Shown: positions 14,176 through 22,059 of the stretch, piece after piece
How positions within the stretch are numbered: position 1 is the stretch's first letter
Layout: every line of letters starts with the position of its first letter
IMG/VR virus record: IMGVR_UViG_3300034166_000013
Span: 1-24,043 of that record
Direction: 5' to 3' (one strand)
Source of the DNA: a virus
Length of the DNA stretch: 24,043 nt
Made by a program: the position numbers and the translations under genes
The notes under the pieces: generated by a model
What the model was told of the DNA's origin: nothing
The model's input: the letters and a program-made list of their open reading frames with translations, nothing else
Database searches by the model: none

Positions 14176-14498
14176 CAAATCCTCCCCGGACGGGTGCGGA
14201 ATGCGCGGTTGTCAGGATGGTTTAGCCAAGCCTTGAAACGGGCCTGATCAAGAACATGAAACCCTCGCATGATGCCCTTTTGGTTGAGATCGTCAATCAC
14301 CGATAAGGGAATAGAAGCGATCTTATTGCCCAACAGGTCATCACTCCACCGAGCGCGTTCATCATAAGCATTGAATTGCTTACGATTGGACTCAACGATC
14401 CCGCCAACATCCTGGGCGCTCTCAATGATGATGCCCCCATTGTCATCGGCGTGAGCCTTGCGGTGGACTACCTTGATGTCTTCTAAATTGGTGTTCAT
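14175..14498 (-). CDS. Conserved phage protein of unknown function, 107 aa
   Basis: This short protein is of a type often found after the capsid gene in phages of this kind. Recognisable parts are QDVGGIVESNRKQFNAYDER (29-48), KIASIPLSVIDDLNQKGI (59-76) and the ending KAWLNHPDNRAFRTRPGRI. It is predicted to be mixed helical with no TM or enzyme motif. It lies just downstream of a terminator that follows the capsid gene, so it should be transcribed at a lower level than capsid. The stop is shared in a TGATG overlap with the adaptor start. A head-completion role would fit the position, but nothing in the sequence proves it. Confidence 0.75.
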   Translation of the reverse strand: MNTNLEDIKVVHRKAHADDNGGIIIESAQDVGGIVESNRKQFNAYDERARWSDDLLGNKIASIPLSVIDDLNQKGIMRGFHVLDQARFKAWLNHPDNRAFRTRPGRI

Positions 14499-14501
14499 GT
14501 G

Positions 14502-14532
14502 AAAAAGGGGGCTGAGTTGCCCCGGCCCCCTT
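14502..14532 (-). terminator. Rho-independent terminator after the major capsid gene
   Basis: On the minus strand, AAGGGGGC at 14532-14525 pairs perfectly with GCCCCCTT at 14512-14505 across a 12-base loop, and a run of T (five, two of them in the stem) follows. The hairpin lies in the 55-base gap after the capsid stop and ends just before the next ATG. It probably lowers transcription of the tail genes relative to capsid, as the terminator after gene 10 does in T7. Some read-through is required because no downstream promoter was recognised. Confidence 0.85.
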
Positions 14533-14553
14533 AGTTGTCACCGATAGATCGGC

Positions 14554-15504
14554 TTAGGTCAGGTCAGCGGCGATACCGTGAGCAGCCTGGTTGCGAACCT
14601 CGAGCGTGTACTCGCACAGCAACTGGGTCTTCTCCGAGTCACCCGTCTTGGCCAGCTCGTTCGTTTGGAACGGACGCAGGAAGGCCACAGCAGCGTACTC
14701 AGGATCAACCACGAAGGCCACCTCCGCGCAGTCGTTGTTCGCGTTCATGAAGCGGTTGGGGACAACCGACACAGAACCGAAGTCCGACAGATAGATGTCA
14801 GCAGCGCCGATGATGGTGGTCGGAGCATCCGAAGGAGCCATGTAACGCTGAGCAGCGATGCCAGCGAAGGCCGAAACGGTCTGCTTGTGACCAGGGTTGA
14901 CCATCAGAATCTTCGGCGTGCCGCCCGACTCGTACACTTCCTTGATGACCGTCTTGAGGATGGTCTCGGTGAAGGTGCGATCCGTGCCGCCCACGCGAGC
15001 GGTCGTGCCCAGGTTACCAGCCGTGGAGTTCGTGCCACCGTCGAAGTTGCTGTTCAGCCAAGCCTGCAAGCCACCCAGGGTACGGGCGGTGGAGCCAGCC
15101 GTGCCGTTAGAGGCGGTCTGGTTGCTCAACAGGATGTGTTCCATGTCGCGCTTGATCTCAGACGAAGCCTTGGAGAGCTGATAGGCCAATTCCGACTTGC
15201 GGCCAGCCTTGTCAACGGCTTGCAGCGTTCCGGTGATGCCAACCGTCTTCTGGCTGATCTGGGTGCGGTTGCCCACACGAACAGTCGGAGCCAGGGTAGC
15301 GGTGGTGGCGTCAGCACCTTCCACAGCAGCGTTGGAAACGCTAGCGGCGGCCAGGGAGTCGGTCTGCCACTCGTGCAGAACAGCGGTAGCCTTGGTCTTG
15401 CCGATAGACGACATGAAAGGCGTGTCGGTGGGAGCGATGTTATAGATGATATCGCTCAGGTCTTCCCGCATACCAATAGCGGCATAGGTACGAAAAGTGG
15501 TCAT
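14554..15504 (-). CDS. Major capsid protein, DUF5309 / SU10 type
   Basis: The 316-residue protein has the typical start of the DUF5309 capsid family: MREDLSDIIYNIAPTDTPFM (12-31), then HEWQTDSLAAAS (44-55), a VEGADATTA segment and NRTQISQKTVGITGT. The middle has helix-rich KASSEIKRDMEHILLSNQ (111-128), GGLQAWLNSN, and KILMVNPGHKQTVSAFAG near 197-214. The C-terminus has DPEYAAVAFLRPFQTNELAK and LLCEYTLEVRNQAAHGI. This family adopts the HK97 fold and forms the icosahedral or elongated shell (as in SU10). No N-terminal maturation domain or adjacent protease gene is apparent, and scaffolding is by the separate upstream gene. AAGGAA precedes the ATG, and a strong terminator follows. Confidence 0.93.
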   Translation of the reverse strand: MTTFRTYAAIGMREDLSDIIYNIAPTDTPFMSSIGKTKATAVLHEWQTDSLAAASVSNAAVEGADATTATLAPTVRVGNRTQISQKTVGITGTLQAVDKAGRKSELAYQLSKASSEIKRDMEHILLSNQTASNGTAGSTARTLGGLQAWLNSNFDGGTNSTAGNLGTTARVGGTDRTFTETILKTVIKEVYESGGTPKILMVNPGHKQTVSAFAGIAAQRYMAPSDAPTTIIGAADIYLSDFGSVSVVPNRFMNANNDCAEVAFVVDPEYAAVAFLRPFQTNELAKTGDSEKTQLLCEYTLEVRNQAAHGIAADLT

Positions 15505-15513
15505 GATGTTTCC

Positions 15514-16464
15514 TTAGAGTAGACGTTCAAACAGGGCCGCAGCATCGGAGACTTTTCCAGACTTCCTCAACTGCGAATGAGCTTTCTTTACTGTTTCGTC
15601 TGCCGCTACCTTTTGAGTTGCTGCATTGCCTGGACGAAGCATCTTCGGCGCTTCACTTACTTTCTTGGTTACTTGAGGCTTCTGGCTCTGTAACTTCGCG
15701 TATTGCGCGGCCATATACAGAACCTGAACAGCTCGAGAATCGTAAGCAGTTGCCAGTTCTTGCTCGGAATAACCGATTGATTTGGCAAACTCTCGAACCA
15801 TCTTCTTGACTTCGGTTCCCTTCTCAGGATGTGCGTAGTCAGGAATCACCTCCGCAAGTCGCTGCGCTTCACGGTTGACAGCTTGGGCTAGTTCGGCTTG
15901 ACGCTCGGCGTTTTGCTGTTGAGCAATACGCTGCTTCTCGGCCTGAACCATCGCAAGTTGCTTCTCGCGCTCTGTGCGCTCGGCTACCTTGACGGCATAA
16001 CCAATGGGGTCTGTCTCTTTCAACGCCTCGAGATTTTCCCCGGTGTCTTGTTTACTGATGAACTCTTCGATCAGGTTCAGCCTTTGCGCGTAGGCATCTC
16101 GCGCCTGCTTTGCCTGCTCTACGGCCATCCTCTCAGCTTCTACAGCTTTACGCTGCTCGGCCAGAGTCTGTGACTTCTTGGTGTAGTCCAGCCCCTTTTG
16201 ATACCCATCCACCAATTCGTCGAAGGTGACTTCCTTTTCCTCACCAGCGGCTTTCACTCGGAATCGCTGTGGTTCAGGCTCTACCTCTACTTCTTCGGTT
16301 TCAAGTACCTCGGGTTCGGACGCCTCGACTTGTTCTGGTTCCTCTTGAGCTTGCGGGGCGGCTTGTTCAGCTTCCGTCGGCTCCATCAGTCCCAAAAACG
16401 CGCCTGCGGCTTCGTTTACCGTCATCGAGACATTCCCGGATTCCGGGGCCATGTTCTCAGCCAT
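15514..16464 (-). CDS. Scaffolding protein
   Basis: The 316-residue product is very acidic in residues 27-65 (long runs of Glu and Pro), then contains EEKEVTFDELVDGYQKGLDY (about 75-94) followed by TKKSQTLAEQRKAVEAE, a signature seen in scaffolds of this phage type. Residues about 95-215 form an Ala/Gln/Glu/Arg coiled coil, and the C-terminal 60 residues are basic (VTKKVSEAPKMLRPGNAAT) and would bind the capsid shell. It lies directly before the capsid gene, the usual place. It should guide procapsid assembly and then leave. GAGGAA lies before the ATG. No protease motif is seen. Assignment rests on composition, motif and position, and all three agree. Confidence 0.88.
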   Translation of the reverse strand: MAENMAPESGNVSMTVNEAAGAFLGLMEPTEAEQAAPQAQEEPEQVEASEPEVLETEEVEVEPEPQRFRVKAAGEEKEVTFDELVDGYQKGLDYTKKSQTLAEQRKAVEAERMAVEQAKQARDAYAQRLNLIEEFISKQDTGENLEALKETDPIGYAVKVAERTEREKQLAMVQAEKQRIAQQQNAERQAELAQAVNREAQRLAEVIPDYAHPEKGTEVKKMVREFAKSIGYSEQELATAYDSRAVQVLYMAAQYAKLQSQKPQVTKKVSEAPKMLRPGNAATQKVAADETVKKAHSQLRKSGKVSDAAALFERLL

Positions 16465-16502
16465 TTCGTTCCTCAGTTGTGTCTGAAAGCGTCAGACTCG
16501 CA

Positions 16503-16733
16503 TCAGAGGATTTTCCACCGCTTCTTGACCATCTGGTCTTCGGAAGCAATTGCGGAAAAGTGCCCCATTATTTCATCAAGTAAGCGAAGTTTCAAATAGG
16601 CTCGCTCACGAATGTCAATGTCCATCTCATCCGAATTGGTAATAACACTCATAAGTGTTGACCGGATGGAATCAATCTCTCCGGTAAACCATTCGTCACC
16701 CAGAAGCGTTTTAGCCCGTTCTGACTTGTTCAA
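16503..16733 (-). CDS. Small conserved phage protein, 76 aa, TTG start
   Basis: The helical protein begins MNKSERAKTLLGDEWFTGEI and continues with DIDIRERAYLKLRLLDEIMG (about 38-57), then KKRWKIL at the end. Similar short proteins accompany capsid or terminase genes in many podovirus-like genomes, with no proven role. The start is TTG at 16733-16731, overlapping the previous stop as TTGA, with AGGAGC about 9 bases upstream. No ATG in a better place exists. It precedes the scaffold gene by 38 bases. No TM or metal-binding motif is evident. Confidence 0.72.
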   Translation of the reverse strand: MNKSERAKTLLGDEWFTGEIDSIRSTLMSVITNSDEMDIDIRERAYLKLRLLDEIMGHFSAIASEDQMVKKRWKIL

Positions 16734-18337
16734 ACTGCTGCGCTCCTGCTAGGAGTTGTCGGAATAGACATCATCTGAGGCCCGAGAAGTCCCGGCAAAG
16801 CAAATGCCTGCGGACGCGCCCCGAATCTACCCGCGCCATAGTAAGGCCCGAAGTAATCGTAAGCCCCTAGCATTCCATCGCTTATCCCACCCATCCCAGG
16901 CAAGCCTCCAAGAGATATCGGGGTGAACTCGCCTCGAGGATAAACAGGGCTGCGACCTCTAGCAATTGCGTCGTAAGCCGCTTGGTCAACAGGCGCGCCC
17001 GTCGATCCACCACCAGCCAAAGCAGTCCCGGCAAGCCCCAAAAGCCCCAATGCCAACAGAGGATTAACCGTGGTCGATCCCTCAATTGGGCCTGTAGAAG
17101 AGCGGGGAACCGTTACATCTGCAACTGGAACACCAGCAACCGTACCAGCGGCAACGGGAGCCAGAATCTGAGCCTCTTCGCGCTTGATTGGCCGATCCTC
17201 AACTTGGACAGTCTGCGTAGGAGCAAGCGTTCCAACAGCGGCGGCAGTCGGCGCGGTGGCCTGCGTCTGAGCTGGGATATTTGTGGCCTGGACTGGAACC
17301 GTCTGCGTGGGAGTCAATAAACCACCCACAGCAGCAGCGGCTGGGGCGGTTGCTTGCATTTGCGCCGGAGTTGTAGCGGCTTGCACCGGAACGGTTTGCG
17401 TAGGGGCCAACAGTCCACCCGCAGCAGCGGGAGCAATTGACTGCAACTCAACCGGGGCGGCTGAGGATGTCACCGGAACAGTTTGTGCCACTATAGCGGG
17501 AGCTTGCTGTGCAGGAACTTGAGTACCAAGCAATCCACCCGCAGCGCCAGCCAATGAAGGCGCAGCGGTTGCCAAAAGGCCGGGAGCAGCGGTTGAACCC
17601 AAAACCTCCACAACATTCGGGGCTAGTGATGTCGCTCCAGCAGCAGTCCCGCCGATAGACGCACCAGCGAAGTCGGTTGCAATCTGTCGAGCAGTCGCGC
17701 CTGCCAATGCGTCACCCGCAATCTGAGCAGCAGTTCCAGCCCTTACGCCTTGATCCACCAGGGCATTGACGATATCTACTTGAGATGCGCCAGTCCCGGC
17801 AAGATCAACAGCAGTATTTGCGGCGGTTTGGATAGCGGTTGGGAAAAGTTGCTCTATGCCGAAAGCGGCGGCTCCACCCAATGCTGCGGCCCTGAGAGCC
17901 TGAGCAAGATCACCACTATTAGCGAAACTTGTCGTCCCCGCACCAACAGCAGCGGCGGCAGGAGTGCTTAGGAATCCAACCCCGGCAGGGCCAAGGCCAG
18001 CAGCGGTTCCTGCGGCGATGGCGGCATTTGCCAGAGTGCCTAGCAGGCGATCTGTCGAGGTCTGCTCAAACTGAGTGCTGAGTTCCTCTGTGGCTTGCTG
18101 GCCTTCAGGAGTGAATCCAGCAGCCAAATACGCGCCCGTCGGGGTCTCAATGAACCCTTGAATCGACCCGTCGCCTTGGACGTTGTAGGTGATGCCGTTC
18201 TCTGTGAAGCTGCCGACGATTGCGTCTGCAAAGCGTGGATCATTCGCCCGTCCACTCGCGGAAAGAACATCTTGCGCCCTGCTTGCCAGGATATCGCTAG
18301 GGCTAAATAGCCCAGAAAATCTTTGTGCTGTAGCCAT
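16730..18337 (-). CDS. Ala/Pro/Thr-rich repeat protein of unknown function, 535 aa
   Basis: I do not recognise a family. The N-terminal 90 residues look globular (FADAIVGSFTENGITYNVQG at 36-55). Residues 100-265 are Ala/Gly-rich and weakly hydrophobic, and 267-400 hold about four units of near 31 residues of the form GGLL-PTQTVPVQA---PAQ-QATAPAAAAV. Residues 426-444 form a hydrophobic Leu/Gly/Ala segment that could be a membrane helix, and the C-terminus is Gly/Pro/Tyr-rich (YDYFGPYYGAGRFGARPQAF). It lies between portal and scaffold genes, three bases after the portal stop, where few phages have a gene of this size. The composition resembles ejection or surface-exposed mucin-like proteins. 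Membership in the virion is probable but inferred. Confidence 0.72.
   Translation of the reverse strand: MATAQRFSGLFSPSDILASRAQDVLSASGRANDPRFADAIVGSFTENGITYNVQGDGSIQGFIETPTGAYLAAGFTPEGQQATEELSTQFEQTSTDRLLGTLANAAIAAGTAAGLGPAGVGFLSTPAAAAVGAGTTSFANSGDLAQALRAAALGGAAAFGIEQLFPTAIQTAANTAVDLAGTGASQVDIVNALVDQGVRAGTAAQIAGDALAGATARQIATDFAGASIGGTAAGATSLAPNVVEVLGSTAAPGLLATAAPSLAGAAGGLLGTQVPAQQAPAIVAQTVPVTSSAAPVELQSIAPAAAGGLLAPTQTVPVQAATTPAQMQATAPAAAAVGGLLTPTQTVPVQATNIPAQTQATAPTAAAVGTLAPTQTVQVEDRPIKREEAQILAPVAAGTVAGVPVADVTVPRSSTGPIEGSTTVNPLLALGLLGLAGTALAGGGSTGAPVDQAAYDAIARGRSPVYPRGEFTPISLGGLPGMGGISDGMLGAYDYFGPYYGAGRFGARPQAFALPGLLGPQMMSIPTTPSRSAAV
17138..17539 (-). repeat. About four 31-residue (93-base) tandem coding repeats
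   Basis: Residues 267-400 of the gene at 16730-18337 repeat with units at 267, 307, 338 and 369. The two central units, 307-337 and 338-368, are the closest match and share the words PTQTVPVQA and QATAP. The outer units are more diverged. Confidence 0.75.
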
Positions 18338-18340
18338 GAT

Positions 18341-20386
18341 TTACCCCGGAATCTCAATGTTTGAGGAGATGCCTGCGCCGATCTTTGCCGCCTTGAGTTG
18401 GACTTCGGCCTCGAACTCTTGCCTCTTCAGCTCCAGTTCAGCCGCAGCCTTCTCTCGGGCGAGTTGAATCTCAGCCGCCGCTTTCTCTCGCTTGGCCTGA
18501 ATATCTGCCATCGCCTTCTCGCGGTCAATCTCCAACTGGGCCTGAGCCTGCATCATCATCGCTTGGATGGCCGGATCGGGTTGCTGTTGCTGCGGAGGAG
18601 GATTGCTCAGAGCCTGGTCGATCTCAGGCGTGACGGGCTTGAAGAAAGTCGCTGAATCTTTGAACCCTGCGGCTTCGATCATCCGTCCCAGAGTCTCGCG
18701 GTACTGACCCACCGTCACTAGAGGATTGGCAGGGCCGAACTGCTGAAGAATCCGCTCCTGCTTGTCCAGGATCATCGCAAGCATCGCCATCTGCTCTTGC
18801 TTGTTACCCGTTCCCAGACCGACAGAGATGCTCACATCGTACTGATTCGACCATTCGCGGGGATCCATCTGAATGTACTGACCACGCATCCGAATGATCC
18901 GGGGTTTGTCTTGGTACTTGCACAGGAGTTGCAGGATGCCCTTGAACAGACTCTTAACCCCTGTCTCAGCGAAGTTCCGAGCGATGAGTTCCATCTTGCC
19001 AGCAGAGGCGTTCTGGAACGCAGCCACAGCCGTAGCGGTGACATTCTGTAGGACATTGGGGTCAAGACCCTGCGTAGCATCCGAAACGCCCGTGCGCTTG
19101 GCCTGGACTTGATCCAGATACTCGAGCATCGGGAAGGCTTGATTCGCCACGGGCTGAACCGCCATCGGAACCACCGCATTGGGGTTCTTCATCCGAATCA
19201 CACCACCAGGCGTGGGAGAGATGAGATCGTCCAGGTTGACCTGACCATCCACCGCACCGACCCGGTAGTTGTTCGTCAGATACAGGTTATCCAGCATCTG
19301 GCGGGTGATCGTGGACTTCTGAAGCTGCAAGTCCATCACCTTATCCGCGAGAGATAGTCCATAGAACTTGTGCGGAACAGGGATCGGGCAGAGGCTATGG
19401 AAAGGAATGTAGTCCGTTTCCGTTTCCTCGAGAATCTCGCTTCCGGCGTACCAAACCTGGAGCAGCTCGGCCAGACCATCACCATCCCGGTCTGCTCGGA
19501 TGTAGCACTCGTACACCTCCACATCCTGCATGGCAGGGTCGAGGCTTTCGTCTTGGCTTGGTTGTTCGCCCTCAGAGTACCGAGCCACCCGCTCAGGAGA
19601 GAAGCTCAGATCATCGTAGGCCGGGAGGTCGCGGACAACATCCTCCGGGAAGCCCATCGCCACCAGGTCAGACCGAGGGATCAGTCTGCGGTGAGCGACA
19701 AAGGGAGAGTCTTGGATCGTTGTGGCCTTCTTGGAGATCAGGAATTCCTCGGGAGGAATGTTCTGAATCGCCACCCGCCCGACTTGGTTCTTCTTCTTGA
19801 CCTTGACGGTGTGAGATGCCTGTACCAGCGGCATACCGTCCAACCCAATCGCAGGACTTCCGTCAATGTTCATGACGGGAGTGACGATGGTTTCCTGCTC
19901 AATGATCTCCCGAGTCCCGTCTGCCAGGAGCATCGTGAGTTCGTCATCGGTCAGGTTCTGGTAGGTCTCCTTGACAACATCAATGCGGTTGTCCCAGTAA
20001 GCCTTGACCACGCCGACCTTCTCGAGCAGCGCATCCTTGAACCAGTCATGCAGGATGGCGAAACCAGGGTTGTCCTTGTAGAACACCCAGTTTGAGTAGT
20101 CCGTGGCTTGATTCGCGCCTTGCTCATCACCGGGGCCGACAGGCTCATAGCGGATGATGTCATCCGAGGCGGTGAAGATGCGGATCAGTTGAGGAATCGC
20201 GCCGTCAATGACCTCTGCCACCTCTCCGGTGACGATCTGGCTTCGACCCTCTACCTCGTTACCGTAAGGGTAACGAAGGTAATACTCAAGTGACCGGGTT
20301 CTCTGCTCGGTTGTCTCCGTTTGGAGATACCCGATCGCTCCATCGATTTCGGCCTCGAGCAGGCTTTTCAGGCTGATTTGATTCAT
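18341..20386 (-). CDS. Portal protein, P22-like
   Basis: The 681-residue protein forms the dodecameric ring for DNA entry. The N-terminus contains EGRSQIVTGEVAEVIDGAIP (46-65), a signature of this portal family, followed by the wing and stem regions with VVKAYWDNRIDVVKETYQN, NIPPEEFLISKKATTIQDSP (about 215-234) and a middle LQKSTITRQMLDNLYLTNNY. Residues 622-665 are an 11-residue repeat coiled coil that should form the barrel extending into the capsid, as in P22 (725 residues). The ATG is preceded by AGAGGA within the small overlapping gene before it. It follows terminase in the usual order. Family call is firm; the barrel assignment is by analogy. Confidence 0.93.
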   Translation of the reverse strand: MNQISLKSLLEAEIDGAIGYLQTETTEQRTRSLEYYLRYPYGNEVEGRSQIVTGEVAEVIDGAIPQLIRIFTASDDIIRYEPVGPGDEQGANQATDYSNWVFYKDNPGFAILHDWFKDALLEKVGVVKAYWDNRIDVVKETYQNLTDDELTMLLADGTREIIEQETIVTPVMNIDGSPAIGLDGMPLVQASHTVKVKKKNQVGRVAIQNIPPEEFLISKKATTIQDSPFVAHRRLIPRSDLVAMGFPEDVVRDLPAYDDLSFSPERVARYSEGEQPSQDESLDPAMQDVEVYECYIRADRDGDGLAELLQVWYAGSEILEETETDYIPFHSLCPIPVPHKFYGLSLADKVMDLQLQKSTITRQMLDNLYLTNNYRVGAVDGQVNLDDLISPTPGGVIRMKNPNAVVPMAVQPVANQAFPMLEYLDQVQAKRTGVSDATQGLDPNVLQNVTATAVAAFQNASAGKMELIARNFAETGVKSLFKGILQLLCKYQDKPRIIRMRGQYIQMDPREWSNQYDVSISVGLGTGNKQEQMAMLAMILDKQERILQQFGPANPLVTVGQYRETLGRMIEAAGFKDSATFFKPVTPEIDQALSNPPPQQQQPDPAIQAMMMQAQAQLEIDREKAMADIQAKREKAAAEIQLAREKAAAELELKRQEFEAEVQLKAAKIGAGISSNIEIPG
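18392..18523 (-). repeat. Four hendecad (11-residue, 33-base) repeats in the portal C-terminus
   Basis: Residues 622-665 are REKAMADIQAK, REKAAAEIQLA, REKAAAELELK and RQEFEAEVQLK. The DNA words on the plus strand also recur (for example CTTTCTCTCG and CTTCTCTCGG). The 11-residue register suits a near-straight helix bundle. Confidence 0.85.
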
Positions 20387-20465
20387 GCTTTTCCTCTAAC
20401 GCTTTGATGCGTCGCTCCAGCTCCGCGAGTTTGGCGTTGATGTTGCCTTGAGGCGTTGCCCACAT
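20286..20465 (-). CDS. Small protein coupled to terminase stop, overlapping the portal gene
   Basis: ATG at 20465-20463 makes a TAATG overlap with the large terminase stop and opens a 59-codon frame. The product starts MWATPQGNINAKLAELERRI and continues KALEEKHE, a short coiled coil, followed by a basic polar tail without TM. AAGGTGG is about 8 bases upstream. The frame extends through the first 101 bases of the portal gene in a different register, so if real it is an overlapping gene. The N-terminal half lies in a stretch not otherwise coding and has a helix-forming composition, which supports it. The C-terminal half may be only what the portal sequence permits. No function recognised. Confidence 0.55.
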   Translation of the reverse strand: MWATPQGNINAKLAELERRIKALEEKHESNQPEKPARGRNRWSDRVSPNGDNRAENPVT

Positions 20466-21727
20466 TAGACCACCCACCTTGTGTTAACGCTAATCGGCTT
20501 GCTCCAGTCGCCCTGTTCGTGAATCCCGATAGCGAAGTATCGGAACGCATCGGACGAATGAGAGGCCCAGTCGTGTAGCGGTGTGTCAAAGAATACGTTT
20601 CTCTTCTCGTCGAAGTTGCGCCGATAGTTCCTGAGCGCGTCTAGACCCTGCTTCACCTTCGGCACGTTAAACCAGCACTTCGGGAGAATGCGTCTGACGC
20701 TCTGGATTCCATCTGCAACTGACAAGCGCGGAGCAACCGTTATTTGTAGCCCTGCCTCTTGCAGCATTTCCTTTCTGCTGCGTCCTGTCCCCAATTCTCG
20801 CACTTCTACGTCATGAGGCAAGATGTGTTCGGCTGTATGCCACTTATTCTCTTTGAGCCAGTTCACATACCAATCTAGCCCTTGGCCGTGGTTTTCCACG
20901 AAATCCATCACCCGGTACTCTTGCCCAACCACCTGAACCACCCAGATCGCGGTGGTGTCAGACATCCCCAAGTCCCAAGCGGTGAATGTCCGGGTCAAGT
21001 CGTCCCGGTCTATGTTCGTGAGCCTGCCCTTCTCCTCCAGGTCGTTTATCAGCGCCCCGTAGTAAGAACCCTCAACAGCGGCATGGAAGGAGCATTCGAA
21101 CTCCTGGTTGTACTTATCCACACCCATCTCGCGCTTGGCGGCGTGGAGTTCGGATTCGGGGATCAGGTTGGTCTGGGAGGCTTTGAACTCCAGTAAGCCC
21201 CAGTCTTCCTCTTCCTCGGCCTGGTCTCTCAGGTCTTTGAAGTGGTTTGATCCCTTAGGGGTTCCAAGGAACAGCGCCCAGCCCAACCTGTCTGACAGCG
21301 CGGGACGAACAATGTCAGTCCAGATTCGTGGGTCTTGGTCGGCGATCTCGTCAATGATGACGCCATCGAAGTATTGGCCTCGGAGGGAGTCAGGATTGTC
21401 TGAGCCGTAGAGCTGGATTCTGCGCCCCCAGAAGTCCGTGCGGAGTTCCGAGATGTTCGGGGTCGCGCCCAGAGGCTCTGTGTACTTCAGCAGATAGTCC
21501 CAGGCCACCCGCTTTGCCTGCCCATAGGTCGGAGCGATGTAAGCATACCGAGGGGCCTCTTTACGGTTCTCCACCGCATCCCGAATGATGTGGTTCAGAG
21601 CGGCAACTGTCTTTCCCATCCGTCGGTGAGCTACCACCACCCCAAAGCGGTGATCCCGCATCATCTGATGGATGGCGAGTTGTGGCTCTCGAGGAGAGTA
21701 CGGGATTACGATTTCTCGTTTGCCCAT
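20465..21727 (-). CDS. Terminase large subunit
   Basis: The 420-residue motor-nuclease packages DNA into the procapsid. The ATPase has an adenine/Walker A region VVAHRRMGKT (31-40), a Walker B VIIDE (123-127) with the catalytic Glu, and the coupling motif LFLGTPKG (152-159). The RNase H-like nuclease carries acidic residues at D252 in AWDLGMSD, D306 in PHDVEV and D393 in HSSDAFRYF. All key residues are present and the length suits the family, so an active enzyme is expected. The start is the ATG inside the small-subunit gene (22-base overlap), and the stop overlaps the next ATG. Packaging mode (headful or cohesive ends) cannot be told from this alone; headful is possible with a P22-like portal. 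Confidence 0.95.
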   Translation of the reverse strand: MGKREIVIPYSPREPQLAIHQMMRDHRFGVVVAHRRMGKTVAALNHIIRDAVENRKEAPRYAYIAPTYGQAKRVAWDYLLKYTEPLGATPNISELRTDFWGRRIQLYGSDNPDSLRGQYFDGVIIDEIADQDPRIWTDIVRPALSDRLGWALFLGTPKGSNHFKDLRDQAEEEEDWGLLEFKASQTNLIPESELHAAKREMGVDKYNQEFECSFHAAVEGSYYGALINDLEEKGRLTNIDRDDLTRTFTAWDLGMSDTTAIWVVQVVGQEYRVMDFVENHGQGLDWYVNWLKENKWHTAEHILPHDVEVRELGTGRSRKEMLQEAGLQITVAPRLSVADGIQSVRRILPKCWFNVPKVKQGLDALRNYRRNFDEKRNVFFDTPLHDWASHSSDAFRYFAIGIHEQGDWSKPISVNTRWVV

Positions 21728-22059
21728 GAGATCACCATCTCCAGCGGGTTGCCATTTGCCCCCGTCACCTCAAGTCGGTCATTCTCCCGCCATTGGGCGC
21801 GGGTCTTGAGCCAGAAAATAGCCGCCGTGGTGTTTCCATTCTTGGCTTGCTGATACAGAGTCTGCGCCACAGAAGCATTGGCCTCAATCCGGCCCTCGTC
21901 CAGTTCTTTCCTGTAATGCTTGCGAAGGGTGTCGTCGGTGATTTCTAACTTGGCAGCGATGTCCTCGTGCCTAGTGCCTACCGCGCTAAGCATCTTTACG
22001 ACCTTTCGGTTTTCATCATTTGGCTTATGGGCTACGCCTTGCCCTGAAGTCTTATGCAT
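21706..22059 (-). CDS. Terminase small subunit
   Basis: This 117-residue protein has an N-terminal helix-turn-helix, EDIAAKLEITDDTLRKHYRK (32-51), which would recognise the packaging site, followed by helical oligomerisation segments with VAQTLYQQAKNGNTTAAIFW (64-83) and LKTRAQWRENDRLEVTG. This pattern of HTH plus AxxxLyxxAxxGnxxAaifwLKtr is shared by many phage small terminases. Its position directly before the large subunit agrees. The ATG overlaps the methyltransferase stop by 8 bases without a clear ribosome site, so its translation is probably coupled to that gene. Identification firm. Confidence 0.9.
   Translation of the reverse strand: MHKTSGQGVAHKPNDENRKVVKMLSAVGTRHEDIAAKLEITDDTLRKHYRKELDEGRIEANASVAQTLYQQAKNGNTTAAIFWLKTRAQWRENDRLEVTGANGNPLEMVISWANEKS

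Noticed and set aside
14536-14552. Small hairpin CCGA-TCTA-TCGG just after the capsid stop
   Set aside because: Four base pairs only; too weak to call beside the strong terminator.
14578-15522. 314-codon open frame on the plus strand opposite the capsid gene
   Set aside because: It mirrors the codon pattern of the capsid gene, encodes an Arg/Gly/His-rich sequence with no recognisable domain, and lies opposite a firmly identified gene.
19370-20095. 241-codon plus-strand frame opposite the portal gene
   Set aside because: It is a shadow of the portal reading frame, rich in Arg, His, Val and Leu, without any family motif.
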